DNA from: Embleya sp051903075
Lineage (GTDB): Bacteria; Actinomycetota; Actinomycetes; Streptomycetales; Streptomycetaceae
Length of the DNA: 64,000 nucleotides
NCBI RefSeq assembly: GCF_051903075.1
Contig: NZ_CP182422.1
Location: forward strand, 6,386,001 to 6,450,000
Direction of reading: 5' to 3'
Below, piece by piece: positions 1-11,740 of the stretch (positions are counted from its first letter, which is position 1; each line of letters starts with the position of its first letter). Under the pieces are notes generated by a model. It saw nothing but the letters and a program-made list of their open reading frames with translations. It searched no databases and was not told the origin of the DNA. The translations under genes were made by a program, and so were the position numbers.

Positions 1-193
1 GACCACGCTGCTCGACGTCGTGGTGGTGTTCCTGTTCACCAAGCCGCTCATGACGATCCTCGCCCGGCGCAGGTTCTTCGCGGACGGCCACAAGTGGTCC
101 GGCCTCGACCCCGTCGCGCTCGGCGCCAATCAGCGCCAGTCGTACCGCGGTCGTCGCCCCCGTGGGCGCGCCGCCGGCGTGAAGGAGGCGTGA
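1..193 (+). CDS. secD: SecD, C-terminal end (partial)
   Basis: The reading frame is open from the window edge and codes for the last roughly 63 residues. It has a hydrophobic segment (LLDVVVVFLFTKPLMTIL) followed by a basic, glycine/arginine-rich cytoplasmic tail. Its stop codon overlaps the secF start (TGATG), so the two are almost certainly translated together. SecD and SecF form the membrane complex that assists SecYEG/SecA export using the proton gradient. The assignment rests mainly on the tail and on the overlap with a clear secF. The 5' part lies outside the window. Confidence 0.88.
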   Translation, partial: TTLLDVVVVFLFTKPLMTILARRRFFADGHKWSGLDPVALGANQRQSYRGRRPRGRAAGVKEA

Positions 194-1356
194 TGAGTCG
201 CTTCGGTGACATCAAGAACATCGGCGTCCGGCTGCACCACGGTGACGTCTCGTTCGACTTCGTCGGTCGCAAGAAGATCTGGTACTCGATCTCGGCGCTG
301 ATCCTGGTGCTCGCGGTCGGCGGCCTGCTCGGCCGCGGGCTGCACGAGGGCATCGAGTTCAAGGGCGGGTCCGTCTACACCATCCAGGACACCCCGGCCT
401 CGCAGAGCGACGCGCGCAAGGCGGTGGAGCCGTTCACCGACGGCACCGAGGCCATAGTGCAAAAGCTCGGCAGCAGCGGCCTGCGGATCCAGCTCGCCGA
501 GTCCGACGCGGACAAGACCAAGCAGATCGCGGCGGCCATCGCCAAGGATCTGAAGGTCGCGCCCGACAAGATCAACACGCAGGTGGTCGGTCCCAGCTGG
601 GGCAAGGAGATCTCCAAGAAGGCCCTCCAGGGCCTGGTGATCTTCATGATCCTGGTGGTGATCTACCTCACCTTCGCCTTCGAGTGGCGTATGGCCGTGG
701 CGGCGTTGGTCGCGCTCATCCACGACATCGTGATCACCATCGGCGTGTACGCCCTGGTGGGCTTCGAGGTGACGCCGGGCACGGTGATCGGTCTGCTGAC
801 GATTCTCGGTTACTCCCTGTACGACACGGTCGTGGTATTCGACACGGTCAAGGAGAACACCAAGAACATCACCAAGCAGACCAAGCGCACCTACAGCGAA
901 GCGGCCAACGCGGGTCTGAACCAGACCCTGGTGCGCTCGATCAACACCACCGTGGTCGCCCTGCTTCCGGTCGCCTCGCTGCTGTTCGTCGGTGGCGGCT
1001 TGCTGGGCGCGGGCATGCTCAAGGACATCGCGCTGTCGCTGTTCGTGGGTCTGGCCGCCGGTGCGTTCTCGTCGATCTTCATCGCCACGCCGATACTGGC
1101 CGACCTCAAGGAGCGGTCGCCGGAGATGCGGCTGCTCGCGAAGAAGGTGGCCCAGCGTCGGGCGTCCGAGGCGAAGGCGGCCAAGGCCGCCGAGGCCGCG
1201 GGCATCCCCGCGGACCAGGCCGAGGGTCACCCGGACGTGGACGAGGAGACCGAGGCGGACGAGGACGAGACCGTACCCGCGCAGGGCGGTGCGCCTCGCG
1301 CCGGCGCCGCGCGCGGCCGGGCGCGCACCCGTCCCGGCGGCAAGAGGAAGCGCTGA
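193..1356 (+). CDS. secF: Protein translocase subunit SecF
   Basis: The product has 387 residues and is an inner-membrane RND-type partner of SecD in Sec-dependent export. An N-terminal membrane helix (KIWYSISALILVLAVGGLL) is followed by an extracytoplasmic domain with the FKGGS motif. Five further helices follow, including the family signature GYSLYDTVVVFDTVKEN. The C-terminal tail is acidic and Ala-rich and ends in a basic stretch, an actinobacterial-style extension. The ATG at 193 overlaps the secD stop, and the gene's own stop overlaps apt, so secD-secF-apt is one translationally coupled run. An in-frame upstream GTG lies inside secD and is not needed. Confidence 0.97.
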   Translation: MSRFGDIKNIGVRLHHGDVSFDFVGRKKIWYSISALILVLAVGGLLGRGLHEGIEFKGGSVYTIQDTPASQSDARKAVEPFTDGTEAIVQKLGSSGLRIQLAESDADKTKQIAAAIAKDLKVAPDKINTQVVGPSWGKEISKKALQGLVIFMILVVIYLTFAFEWRMAVAALVALIHDIVITIGVYALVGFEVTPGTVIGLLTILGYSLYDTVVVFDTVKENTKNITKQTKRTYSEAANAGLNQTLVRSINTTVVALLPVASLLFVGGGLLGAGMLKDIALSLFVGLAAGAFSSIFIATPILADLKERSPEMRLLAKKVAQRRASEAKAAKAAEAAGIPADQAEGHPDVDEETEADEDETVPAQGGAPRAGAARGRARTRPGGKRKR

Positions 1357-1904
1357 TGGCCACCGACCCCGACGAGCTGCGCAAGCTGCTCGACAGCCGG
1401 ATCCGGGACGTGCCGGACTGGCCGAAGCCGGGCGTGGTGTTCAAGGACATCTCGCCGCTGCTCGCCGACCCGGTCGCGTTCGCGGCGCTGGTCGACGCGC
1501 TGGCCGAGCGCTGCGCCGGCCGGGTGGACAAGGTGGTGGGGATCGAGGCCCGCGGCTTCATCCTCGCCGCTCCGGTCGCCCTGCGGGCCCGGGCCGGCTT
1601 CGTGCCGGTGCGCAAGGCGGGCAAGCTGCCGTGCGCCACCTACGCGCAGTCCTACGAGCTGGAATACGGCTCGGCCACCCTCGAGGTGCACCAGGACGCG
1701 TTCGAGGCCGGTGACCGGGTGCTCGTGATCGACGACGTGCTCGCCACCGGCGGGACCGTCGAGGCCACGATCGACCTGATCCGGCGCGCCGGAGCCGAGG
1801 TGGTCGGGGTCGAGGTCCTGCTCGAACTCGGCTTCCTGGCCGGCCGGGCCCGGCTCGCGCCGGTGTTGCCGGACGGCGCGCTGGAGTCGTTCATCGTCGT
1901 GTGA
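1356..1904 (+). CDS. apt: Adenine phosphoribosyltransferase
   Basis: The product has 182 residues, the normal length for Apt, a cytoplasmic purine-salvage enzyme that makes AMP from adenine and PRPP. The N-terminus has the family pattern IRDVPDWPKPGVVFKDISPL. The PRPP-binding loop is VLVIDDVLATGGT near the middle of the C-terminal half, and the RKAGKLP segment of the flexible hood is also present. The ATG at 1356 overlaps the secF stop. Apt between secF and relA is a conserved actinobacterial arrangement. A strong hairpin follows the gene. Confidence 0.97.
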   Translation: MATDPDELRKLLDSRIRDVPDWPKPGVVFKDISPLLADPVAFAALVDALAERCAGRVDKVVGIEARGFILAAPVALRARAGFVPVRKAGKLPCATYAQSYELEYGSATLEVHQDAFEAGDRVLVIDDVLATGGTVEATIDLIRRAGAEVVGVEVLLELGFLAGRARLAPVLPDGALESFIVV

Positions 1905-1927
1905 CACGCCGCCCGCGGCCGGTGTCC

Positions 1928-1967
1928 GGAGGCCGGAGGCGCCCCAGGTGGGGAGCCTCCGGCCTCC
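1928..1967 (+). terminator. Hairpin terminator after apt
   Basis: A perfect 13-bp inverted repeat (1928-1940 with 1955-1967) encloses a second 4-bp stem, CCCC-AGGT-GGGG. There is no clear T run, which is common in actinomycetes. It lies 24 bases after the apt stop and upstream of relA, so it probably ends secD-secF-apt transcription. Confidence 0.75.
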
Positions 1968-2057
1968 GCCGTTTCGGCGGCCGCCGAACCGGATGGCCGA
2001 GTGTCGACGGCGCGGGTCAGTACGATGGAATTTCCGTCATCTGTGGGAGGAGTTCCC

Positions 2058-4757
<2,700 letters not shown>

Positions 4758-5362
4758 CCCGTCACGGGGCGGGAGGCGGCGTCGGGAGGGTTTTCCGGCG
4801 CCGCTCGGTCTTGTCATCCGGGGGAGCGGGGCGGGGGGCTGTGGGCGCCGCTCGGGGCCGCAGCGATGCCTGCGGGCGAGGCGGCTTGGGAGCGGTCGAT
4901 CGGGGTGTGACCGCAGGCGGGCCGCGAGCGCGGTGGGTTCGGTCGCGCCGGGACTTGCGGATCAAGATCGCCGGCCGCGAGGTGCCCGGGGTGCCGGCGC
5001 GTGGTCGAACCGCTTGGCGCGCGCCGACCGGTGAGGCGGACCTGCGAGGGACACGGGCGAGTGCGTCGTCTCGACGGCCGAGACCACGCGCTGGGGGTGC
5101 ACGCGCCGCGAGGCTCCGTGCCTCGCCGCGCGAGCGAGCAGCAGGTCGGTACGGCACCCGCGCGTCGGACGTGGTCGGCTCGATAACGGGCCGACACCAG
5201 GCACGGGCGGACCCGGACCGGCTGATCGCCGATCCGGGTCCGCCCGTGCCTGGTGTACGTCGCCGCGTCGCGGCGCCGGCCGCGCCTACGCGAGGGATCC
5301 GCGTACGCGCGCGCCCGCGCGACTCGAACCGCTCGGCCCGGTGGGCCGGCCGTTCGACCCGC
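4758..5362. other. Non-coding gap between convergent relA and DUF349 gene
   Basis: About 600 bases lie between two genes that converge. No reading frame here has recognisable protein character; the frames are Arg/Pro/Ala-rich shadows. The gap holds one very long stem-loop, listed separately. Confidence 0.6.
5194..5256. terminator. Long bidirectional stem-loop
   Basis: A perfect 23-bp inverted repeat (5194-5216 with 5234-5256) extends by one more pair to 24 bp and leaves a 15-base loop. It sits between the ends of relA (plus) and the DUF349 gene (minus), so it can terminate transcripts from both sides. Confidence 0.75.
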
Positions 5363-6592
5363 TCAGCCGGAGAACTCCTCCAGCGCCTTGTTCGCCTCGG
5401 CCAGCCACTCCGCGCGGGCCGCGATCGACTCCTCGGCCTCGCGCAGCTTGCGCTCGTTGCCCGCCGCGCGGGCCTTCTCCGCCTGCTGGGTGAGCTTGTC
5501 GATGGACGCCTGGATCTGGTCCACCGCCGCCTGCGCGCGAGCCCGGGCCTCCGGGTTCGTGCGCTTCCACAGCTCCTCCTCGGCTTCGCGGATCGCCCGC
5601 TCGACCGTCTGGAGCCGGGCCTCCATCCTCGGCCGGGCATCGCGCGGGACGTGGCCGATGGCCTCCCAGCGATCGTTGATCGAGCGCAGCGCCACCCGGG
5701 CCGCCTTGACGTCCTTCACCGGAAGGATCGTCTCGGCCTCGACGAGCAGCAGCTCCTTCGCGGCCTGGTTCTCCCGCTGCTCGGAGTCGCGCTCGGCGAA
5801 CACCTCGCTGCGCGCCGCGAAGAACACGTCCTGCGCGGCCCGGAAGCGCTGCCACAGCTCTTCCTCGACGTCGCGCTGGGCCCGGCCGGCGGCCTTCCAG
5901 TCGTTCATCAGGTCGCGGTAGCGCGCGGCGGTGTCGGTCCAGTCGGTGGACGTGGACAGCGCCTCGGCCGCCTCGACCAACTTCTCCTTGACCCGCTTGG
6001 CGCTGTCGCGCTGACCGTCCAGCTCCGCGAAATGCGCCTTGCGGCGCTTGGCGAAGTTGGACCGGGCCTGGGAGAACCGGTGCCACAGTTCGTCGTCGGC
6101 CTTGCGGTCCAGGCGCGGCACGGCCTTCCAGGCGTCCACCAGCGCGCGCAGCCGCTCGCCGGCCGGTCGCCAGTCCGTGCTCTGGCCCAGCTGCTCGGCC
6201 TCGGCGACGATCCGCTCCTTGGCGCCCTGCGCCTCCTCCTGCGCCTTCGCGCGGGTGGCCTTGCGCTCCTCGCGCTTGGAATCCACCACGGTCACCAGCG
6301 CGTCCAGGCGCTTGACCAGCGATTCCAGATCGCCGACCGCGTTCGCGTCGACGATGCTCGCGCGCAGGCGCTCGATCGCGTGGTGGGCGTCCTTGGGCGC
6401 GAGGTCGGTGGTCCGTACCCGCCGCGCGAGCAACTCCACCTCGACGGCGAGTCCCTCGTACTTGCGCCGGAAGTAGGCCAGGGCCTCGTCCGGGGAACCC
6501 GCCTGCCACGAACCGACGGAGCGTTCACCGTCCGCCGTCTTGACAAAGACGTTTCCCTGCTCGTCCACGCGGCCCCACGGGTCGCTGCTCAC
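5363..6592 (-). CDS. DUF349 coiled-coil repeat protein
   Basis: The product has 409 residues and is predicted soluble and largely alpha-helical. At least three DUF349 repeats of about 75 residues are visible, each with a TDW...W(K/E)A core followed by ELW(H/Q)RF-type helices. The N-terminal 60 residues (SSDPWGRVDEQGNVFVKT) form a conserved cap. Very high Ala/Glu/Arg/Lys content supports coiled coils. DUF349 proteins are common next to relA in actinobacteria, but their function is not established. The GTG at 6592 follows GAAGGAGG at good spacing. It is convergent with relA and has its own gap from ppi upstream. Confidence 0.93.
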   Translation of the reverse strand: MSSDPWGRVDEQGNVFVKTADGERSVGSWQAGSPDEALAYFRRKYEGLAVEVELLARRVRTTDLAPKDAHHAIERLRASIVDANAVGDLESLVKRLDALVTVVDSKREERKATRAKAQEEAQGAKERIVAEAEQLGQSTDWRPAGERLRALVDAWKAVPRLDRKADDELWHRFSQARSNFAKRRKAHFAELDGQRDSAKRVKEKLVEAAEALSTSTDWTDTAARYRDLMNDWKAAGRAQRDVEEELWQRFRAAQDVFFAARSEVFAERDSEQRENQAAKELLLVEAETILPVKDVKAARVALRSINDRWEAIGHVPRDARPRMEARLQTVERAIREAEEELWKRTNPEARARAQAAVDQIQASIDKLTQQAEKARAAGNERKLREAEESIAARAEWLAEANKALEEFSG

Positions 6593-6637
6593 AGCGGCCT
6601 CCTTCGATGCTGAATGCGGCGCACTCTACACAGGACC

Positions 6638-6667
6638 CCCCGGGCACGGGCCGGGCCGTGCCCGGGG
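6638..6667 (-). terminator. Hairpin terminator after the cyclophilin gene
   Basis: A perfect 12-bp inverted repeat (6638-6649 with 6656-6667) has a 6-base loop. It lies 31 bases after the end of the minus-strand cyclophilin gene and before the DUF349 start. Confidence 0.7.
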
Positions 6668-6698
6668 AGTCGCGGTGGAACACGCGTGCGGTCGGTTG

Positions 6699-7541
6699 CT
6701 ACTTGGCCACGGTCACGCTGTCGAGGACCACGTTCTCGTGCGGCGCGCCGTCGCTGCCGCCGTCCTCGGTGCCCGCGGCGGCGATCTTCTGCAGGACGTC
6801 CATCCCGCCGGTGACCTTGCCGAACGGGGTGTAGTTCGGCGGCAGTTTGCTGTCCCCGGTGACCAGGAAGAACTGGCTGCCGTTGGTGCCGGGACCGGAG
6901 TTCGCCATCGCCACCGTGCCCGCGGGGTAGGCCGCGGTGCCGTCCGCGCCGGCGGTGCCCAGGTTCTCGTCGACGAACTTGTATCCCGGACCACCCGTGC
7001 CGGTGCCGGTCGGGTCGCCGCACTGGAGCACCGCCAGGCCGCCCGTGGTCAGCCGGTGGCACTTGGTGTGGTCGAAGAACTTCTTGCCCGCCAGGAACGC
7101 GAACGAGTTCACCGTGTGCGGCGCCTTGGCCGCGTCCAGGGCGACCTTGACCTCGCCGCAGGTGGTCTTGAGCGTCATCGTGTACGCGCCGGCGGTGTCG
7201 ATCGACATCGCGGGCTCCGCGGTGAACTGCTCCTTCGTCGGCTCGCCCGGCGCCGGCGCCGCACACGTCTTCGGCTTGGCGGCGGGCGGCGGCGACTGCG
7301 GCGCGGAGGGCTGCGTGCTCGGCGGAGTGTTGGCCGCGTTGGTCTTCTTGTCGTCCTTGTCGTCGTCACTCGTCGCCACCGCGAGCCACGCCCCGCCACC
7401 CGCCACCACGACCACCGCCGCGACCGCGGCGACGACCTGATTGCGTCGGCGCCGGCGTGCGTGCGCGGTCCCGCGTCGCTGCTGCTGGCGCTCGAACTTC
7501 TCGCGCGCGAGCTGTCGCTGGCGCTGCTGTTTGGTGACCAC
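6699..7541 (-). CDS. Membrane-anchored cyclophilin-type peptidyl-prolyl isomerase
   Basis: The product has 280 residues. A basic Gln/Arg-rich cytoplasmic N-terminus precedes one membrane helix at about residues 35-60 (VVAAVAAVVVVAGGGAWLAV), then a Pro/Ser/Ala-rich linker and a C-terminal cyclophilin domain. Family patterns include the FFDHTKCHRL segment, the MANSGPGTNGSQFFLV active-site strand and the FGKVTGGMDVL segment. It probably catalyses proline isomerisation of extracytoplasmic proteins. The GTG at 7541 has AGGAG 8 bases upstream; upstream frame extension is not supported. Ppi upstream of hisS-aspS on the opposite strand is a familiar actinobacterial arrangement. Confidence 0.95.
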   Translation of the reverse strand: MVTKQQRQRQLAREKFERQQQRRGTAHARRRRRNQVVAAVAAVVVVAGGGAWLAVATSDDDKDDKKTNAANTPPSTQPSAPQSPPPAAKPKTCAAPAPGEPTKEQFTAEPAMSIDTAGAYTMTLKTTCGEVKVALDAAKAPHTVNSFAFLAGKKFFDHTKCHRLTTGGLAVLQCGDPTGTGTGGPGYKFVDENLGTAGADGTAAYPAGTVAMANSGPGTNGSQFFLVTGDSKLPPNYTPFGKVTGGMDVLQKIAAAGTEDGGSDGAPHENVVLDSVTVAK

Positions 7542-7856
7542 CGCGTGCTCTCCTGGATTCGAATGGTTCGAACGGACTCGATGTGGATGGGACTCGACCC
7601 GGACGGCCGTGCGACCGAGCCTGCGCCGGACGACGGCTTCCGGCACCGTGACGGGATCGGTGCACCGGTCCCGACCTGCGGTGATCCCACACGTGCGGAA
7701 CCGGCCGCAGCTCGCGCACAGTCTAGGCACGCACCCCCGGAACCGGTTCGCGATCCGCCCCCGCGCGCCGGTAGTCTCGTATCCGATTCCCACGTCCGCC
7801 GCATACTTCCGTGCTTGCCCCCGTCGCCGGAAGACCCCGAGACCGAGAGGACGAAC
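7542..7856. other. Divergent intergenic region, ppi / MBL hydrolase
   Basis: About 315 bases must contain promoters for two divergent genes. A repeated TTCGAA (twice within about 7558-7574, just upstream of the ppi ribosome binding site) is the only obvious symmetric element. I could not assign confident -35/-10 pairs. Confidence 0.45.
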
Positions 7857-8552
7857 GTGATCGTCGCCGGGTTCCCCGCAGGGTCCTTCCAGACCAACTG
7901 TTACGTGGTCGCTCCGGGCGCCGGCGAGGAGTGCGTGATCGTCGACCCCGGGCAGGACGCGTTCGACGGCGTACAGGACATCGTCCGCGAGCACGGGCTG
8001 CGCCCGGTGGCGGTGGTGTTGACCCACGGGCACATCGATCACATGTTCTCGGTGGTGCCGGTGTGCGCCGAGCACAAGGTGCCCGCGTGGATCCACCCCG
8101 ACGACCGCGACCTGCTCTCCGACCCGGCCAAGGGCCTGTCGCTCGGCGTGGGACAGCAGTTGTTCGGCGGGATGACCTTCACCGAACCCGAGGACGTGCG
8201 CCTGCTCACCGACGGCGCCGTGCTCGAACTCGCGGGCCTCGAGCTGACGGTCCATCATGCGCCCGGCCATACACAGGGGTCGGTGGCCTTCGGCACCCAG
8301 GGAAGCGCGGACGTCCCGCCCATCCTGTACTCGGGTGACCTGCTGTTCGCCGGCTCCATCGGACGCACCGACCTGCCCGGCGGCGATCACGCGCAGATGT
8401 TGCGCTCGTTGTCCCGGGTGTGTCTGCCCCTGCCGGACGAGACCGTCGTCCTGTCCGGCCACGGCCCCCAGACGACGATCGGCCGCGAGCGCGCGAGCAA
8501 TCCGTATCTGCAAGAGCTGACGCCGCCCGCGGGACCGCACCGAGGAATGTGA
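7857..8552 (+). CDS. Metallo-beta-lactamase-fold hydrolase (glyoxalase II-like)
   Basis: The product has 231 residues. The zinc-binding motif THGHIDH is near residue 60, a further ligand is in the HHAPGHTQGS segment, another in the YSGDLLFAGSIGRTDLPGG segment, and a final histidine is in LSGHGPQTTIGRE. This is the glyoxalase II/YcbL-like layout; the substrate cannot be told from sequence. The GTG at 7857 follows GAGAGG. The end of the gene lies 14 bases before hisS, so it is probably co-transcribed with hisS-aspS, an arrangement common in streptomycetes. Confidence 0.93.
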   Translation: MIVAGFPAGSFQTNCYVVAPGAGEECVIVDPGQDAFDGVQDIVREHGLRPVAVVLTHGHIDHMFSVVPVCAEHKVPAWIHPDDRDLLSDPAKGLSLGVGQQLFGGMTFTEPEDVRLLTDGAVLELAGLELTVHHAPGHTQGSVAFGTQGSADVPPILYSGDLLFAGSIGRTDLPGGDHAQMLRSLSRVCLPLPDETVVLSGHGPQTTIGRERASNPYLQELTPPAGPHRGM

Positions 8553-8566
8553 CGGATTTTCATACC

Positions 8567-9826
8567 GTGAGTACCTTCAACGCCCCCAAGGGCACCTTCG
8601 ACATGCTCCCGCCGTACTCGGAGACGTTCAACCGGATCCGGATCCAGTTCGGCCTGGAACTGCGCGACGCCGGTTTCCAGTACATCGAGACCCCCACCTT
8701 CGAGGAGACCGGCCTCTTCCTGCGCGGCGTCGGTGAGTCCACCGACATCGTGACCAAGGAGATGTACACCTTCGAGGACCGCGGCGGCCGTTCGCTGACG
8801 CTGCGCCCCGAGGGCACCGCGGCGGTGATGCGCTCGGTGCTCCAGCACAACCTGTACGCGGGCCGACTGCCGGTGAAGTTGTGGTACTTCGGCTCGTACT
8901 ACCGCTACGAGCGCCCGCAGGCCGGCCGCACCCGGCAGTTCACCCAGGTCGGCGCCGAGGCGATCGGCAGTGACGACCCGCTGGTCGACGTCGAGATGAT
9001 CGCGCTGGCCACCGAGGGCTTCCAAAAGCTCGGCCTGCGCGACTTCCGGCTGCTGCTCAACTCGCTCGGCTGCCGCGAGTGCCGCCCCGTCTACCGGGCC
9101 AAGCTGCAGGAGTTCCTGCGCGCGCTCGACCTGGACGCGGAGACGCACGCGCGGATCGAGATCAACCCGCTGCGCGTGCTCGACGACAAGCGGCCCGAGG
9201 TGCAGGCGCTGATCGCCGATGCCCCGCTGATCACCGACCACCTGTGCGAGGCGTGCGCCGAACACCACACGTTCGTGCGCGGCATGCTCGACGAGTTGGA
9301 GATCGCTTACGAGGACACCCCGCGGCTGGTCCGGGGCCTCGACTACTACAACCGCACGACGTTCGAATTCGTGCACGACGGCCTCGGCGCGCAGTCGGCG
9401 ATCGGCGGCGGCGGGCGCTACGACGGTCTGTCCGAGGACCTCGGCGGCCCCGACCTGCCCTCGGTGGGCTGGGCGCTGGGCATCGGCCGCACGATGCTCG
9501 CGATGGAGGCGGAGGGCCAGACCGTGGAGACCCCCGCCGACTGCGACGTCTACGGCGTGGCGATCGGCGACGCGGCCCGCCGCGCGGTGTTCGCCATGGT
9601 CACCCAACTGCGGATCGAGGACATCCCCGCCGACATGGCGTTCGGCGGGAAGAAGCTCAAGGGCGCCATGAAGGCCGCGTCGCAATCCGGCGCCCGCTAC
9701 GCCATCGTCGTCGGCGATCGTGACCTCACCGAGGGCGTCGCCCAGATCAAGGACCTGTCGAACGGGGACCAGACCCCGGTTCCGCTCGACCAGGTCGTCA
9801 CCGTCTTGAAGGAGAAGCTTCAGTGA
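8567..9826 (+). CDS. hisS: Histidyl-tRNA synthetase
   Basis: The product has 419 residues and is a class II aminoacyl-tRNA synthetase. Motif 2 is in the YYRYERPQAGRTRQF segment, the ATP-binding segment LRPEGTAAVMRS is present, and the histidine-specific motif VRGLDYYNRTTFEF lies near residue 260. The C-terminal anticodon-binding domain ends in VVTVLKEKLQ. I chose GTG 8567 because the sequence STFNAPKGTFDMLPP matches the usual HisS start; the other GTG at 8549 sits too close to its GAGGA. The stop overlaps aspS by four bases (GTGA). Confidence 0.96.
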   Translation: MSTFNAPKGTFDMLPPYSETFNRIRIQFGLELRDAGFQYIETPTFEETGLFLRGVGESTDIVTKEMYTFEDRGGRSLTLRPEGTAAVMRSVLQHNLYAGRLPVKLWYFGSYYRYERPQAGRTRQFTQVGAEAIGSDDPLVDVEMIALATEGFQKLGLRDFRLLLNSLGCRECRPVYRAKLQEFLRALDLDAETHARIEINPLRVLDDKRPEVQALIADAPLITDHLCEACAEHHTFVRGMLDELEIAYEDTPRLVRGLDYYNRTTFEFVHDGLGAQSAIGGGGRYDGLSEDLGGPDLPSVGWALGIGRTMLAMEAEGQTVETPADCDVYGVAIGDAARRAVFAMVTQLRIEDIPADMAFGGKKLKGAMKAASQSGARYAIVVGDRDLTEGVAQIKDLSNGDQTPVPLDQVVTVLKEKLQ

Positions 9827-11640
9827 TCCGCACCCATGACGCCGGGACGCTCCGCGCCGAGCACGCCGGCCACACCGTGACGCTCGCCGGCTGGGTGGCC
9901 CGGCGGCGCGATCACGGCGGCGTGGCGTTCGTGGACCTGCGCGACGCCTCGGGCACCGTGCAGGTGGTCTTCCGCGACCTGGAGACGGTGCACAACCTGC
10001 GCTCCGAGTTCTGCGTACGGGTCACCGGCGACGTGCGGGTGCGTCCCGACGGCAACGAGAACACCGAGATCCCCACCGGGGCGGTCGAGGTCGTCGTGGA
10101 CGACTTCGAGATCCTGTCGGAGGCGGCGCCGCTGCCGTTCCCGATCGAGGAGTACACCCCGGGCACGGTCAACGAGGAGGTGCGGCTCAAGCACCGCTAC
10201 CTCGACCTGCGGCGCGCGTCGATGGCGCGCAACCTGCGGCTGCGCTCGAAGGTCACCCGGGTGATCCGCGAGGTGATGGAGGACCACGACTTCCTCGACA
10301 TCGAGACGCCGTACCTGACCCGCTCCACCCCCGAGGGCGCCCGCGACTTCCTGGTGCCGGTGCGGTTGCAGCCGGGTTCGTGGTACGCGCTGCCGCAGTC
10401 GCCGCAGCTGTTCAAGCAGCTGTTGATGGTGGCCGGCATGGAGCGCTACTACCAGATCGCGCGCTGTTTCCGGGACGAGGACTTCCGGGCCGACCGGCAG
10501 CCGGAGTTCACCCAGCTGGACGTCGAGATGTCGTTCTGCGACGCAGAGGACATCCTGGCGCTGACCGAGAAGCTGATCGCGCGGGTGTGGCGCGAGGTGC
10601 ACGGCGTGGAGATCGCGCTGCCGCTGCCCCGGCTGCCCTACGCCGAGGCGATGGCGCGCTACGGCTCGGACAAGCCGGACACCCGCTTCGGGTGCGAACT
10701 GGTGGACCTGACGGCCTACTTCGAGGGCACGTCGTTCCGGGTGTTCCAGGCCGAGTTCATCGGCGCGGTGGTGATGCCCGGCGGCGCCGCGCAGACCCGC
10801 AAGGAGTTGGACGGCTGGCAGGACTGGGCCAAGGCGCGCGGGGCGCGCGGGCTCGCCTATGTGCTGGTCGACGCGGAGACGGGCGAACTGCGCGGCCCGG
10901 TGGCCAAGAACCTGTCCGAGGAGCACCTGGCCGGGCTGGTCGAGGCGACCGGGGCGAGCAGGGGCGACTGCATCTTCTTCGCGGCCGGGCGGCGCACGGC
11001 GCAGCTCGAACTGCTGGGCGCGGCGCGGTTGGAGATCGCCCGGCGCGGGTCGTTGATCGACGAGTCGAAGTGGAACTTCCTCTGGGTCGTCGACTTCCCG
11101 ATGTTCGAGCCGATCGAGGACGCGGCCGGCAACCACCAGGGCTGGCACGCGATCCACCACCCCTTCACGGCGCCGACGGCGGAGTGGCTGGACGGGTTCG
11201 ACAAGAACCCGGGCGAGGCGCTGTCGAACGCGTACGACATCGTGCTCAACGGCACCGAGATCGGCGGCGGTTCGATCCGTATCCACCGTCGGGACGTGCA
11301 GGAGCGCGCGTTCGCGGCGATCGGGATGTCGGAGGAGGAGGCGCAGTCGCAGTTCGGGTTCCTGCTGGACGCGTTCGCGTATGGGCCGCCGCCGCATGGT
11401 GGGATCGCGCTGGGGTTGGACCGGTTGGTGGCGTTGTTGGGCGGGGCGGAGTCGATTCGCGATGTGATCGCGTTCCCGAAGACGGCTTCCGGTGGGGATC
11501 CGTTGACCGGGGCGCCGTCGCCGATCACGGTGCAGCAGCGGCGGGAGGCGGGGATCGACGCGAAGCCGAAGTCGGGGGCGGGGGACGCCGGTGCCAAGGG
11601 CGCGGGCGCGGCTGCTGACGCGGGTGCGGAGAAGGCGTAA
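9823..11640 (+). CDS. aspS: Aspartyl-tRNA synthetase
   Basis: The product has 605 residues, the size of bacterial-type AspRS with the inserted GAD domain. It starts with an OB-fold anticodon-binding domain (LAGWVARRRDHGGVAFVDLRD). The class II catalytic core carries the FRDEDFRADRQPEFTQLD motif 2 segment and the GGIALGLDRLVALL motif 3. The tail is Ala/Gly-rich. The GTG overlaps the hisS stop, so the two synthetases are translationally coupled. Confidence 0.97.
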   Translation: MIRTHDAGTLRAEHAGHTVTLAGWVARRRDHGGVAFVDLRDASGTVQVVFRDLETVHNLRSEFCVRVTGDVRVRPDGNENTEIPTGAVEVVVDDFEILSEAAPLPFPIEEYTPGTVNEEVRLKHRYLDLRRASMARNLRLRSKVTRVIREVMEDHDFLDIETPYLTRSTPEGARDFLVPVRLQPGSWYALPQSPQLFKQLLMVAGMERYYQIARCFRDEDFRADRQPEFTQLDVEMSFCDAEDILALTEKLIARVWREVHGVEIALPLPRLPYAEAMARYGSDKPDTRFGCELVDLTAYFEGTSFRVFQAEFIGAVVMPGGAAQTRKELDGWQDWAKARGARGLAYVLVDAETGELRGPVAKNLSEEHLAGLVEATGASRGDCIFFAAGRRTAQLELLGAARLEIARRGSLIDESKWNFLWVVDFPMFEPIEDAAGNHQGWHAIHHPFTAPTAEWLDGFDKNPGEALSNAYDIVLNGTEIGGGSIRIHRRDVQERAFAAIGMSEEEAQSQFGFLLDAFAYGPPPHGGIALGLDRLVALLGGAESIRDVIAFPKTASGGDPLTGAPSPITVQQRREAGIDAKPKSGAGDAGAKGAGAAADAGAEKA

Positions 11641-11661
11641 CGCCTGTCGGTGGATGTTGTG

Positions 11662-11690
11662 GGGCGGTCGGGCCAATGGCTCGGCCGCCC
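11662..11690 (+). terminator. Hairpin terminator after aspS
   Basis: A 13-bp stem with two G-U wobbles (11662-11674 with 11678-11690) and a 3-base loop lies 22 bases after the aspS stop. It probably ends the MBL-hisS-aspS transcript. Confidence 0.7.
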
Positions 11691-11740
11691 TTCGGCGTTG
11701 GGGGGTGTGTGGGGCGGGGCCGGGGTGTGTGGAGGCCCGG

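Noticed and set aside
2001..2057. Earlier relA start at 2001
   Set aside because: No ribosome binding site precedes it. The TTG at 2058 has GGGAGGAG at good distance and gives the expected MPDE start.
5300..5370. tRNA-like GGTTCGAGTC on the minus strand after the DUF349 gene
   Set aside because: A full tRNA would have to overlap the end of the DUF349 gene and no cloverleaf forms.
8549..8566. Earlier hisS start, GTG 8549
   Set aside because: Its GAGGA is only two to three bases away and the extra residues are not part of the usual HisS start.
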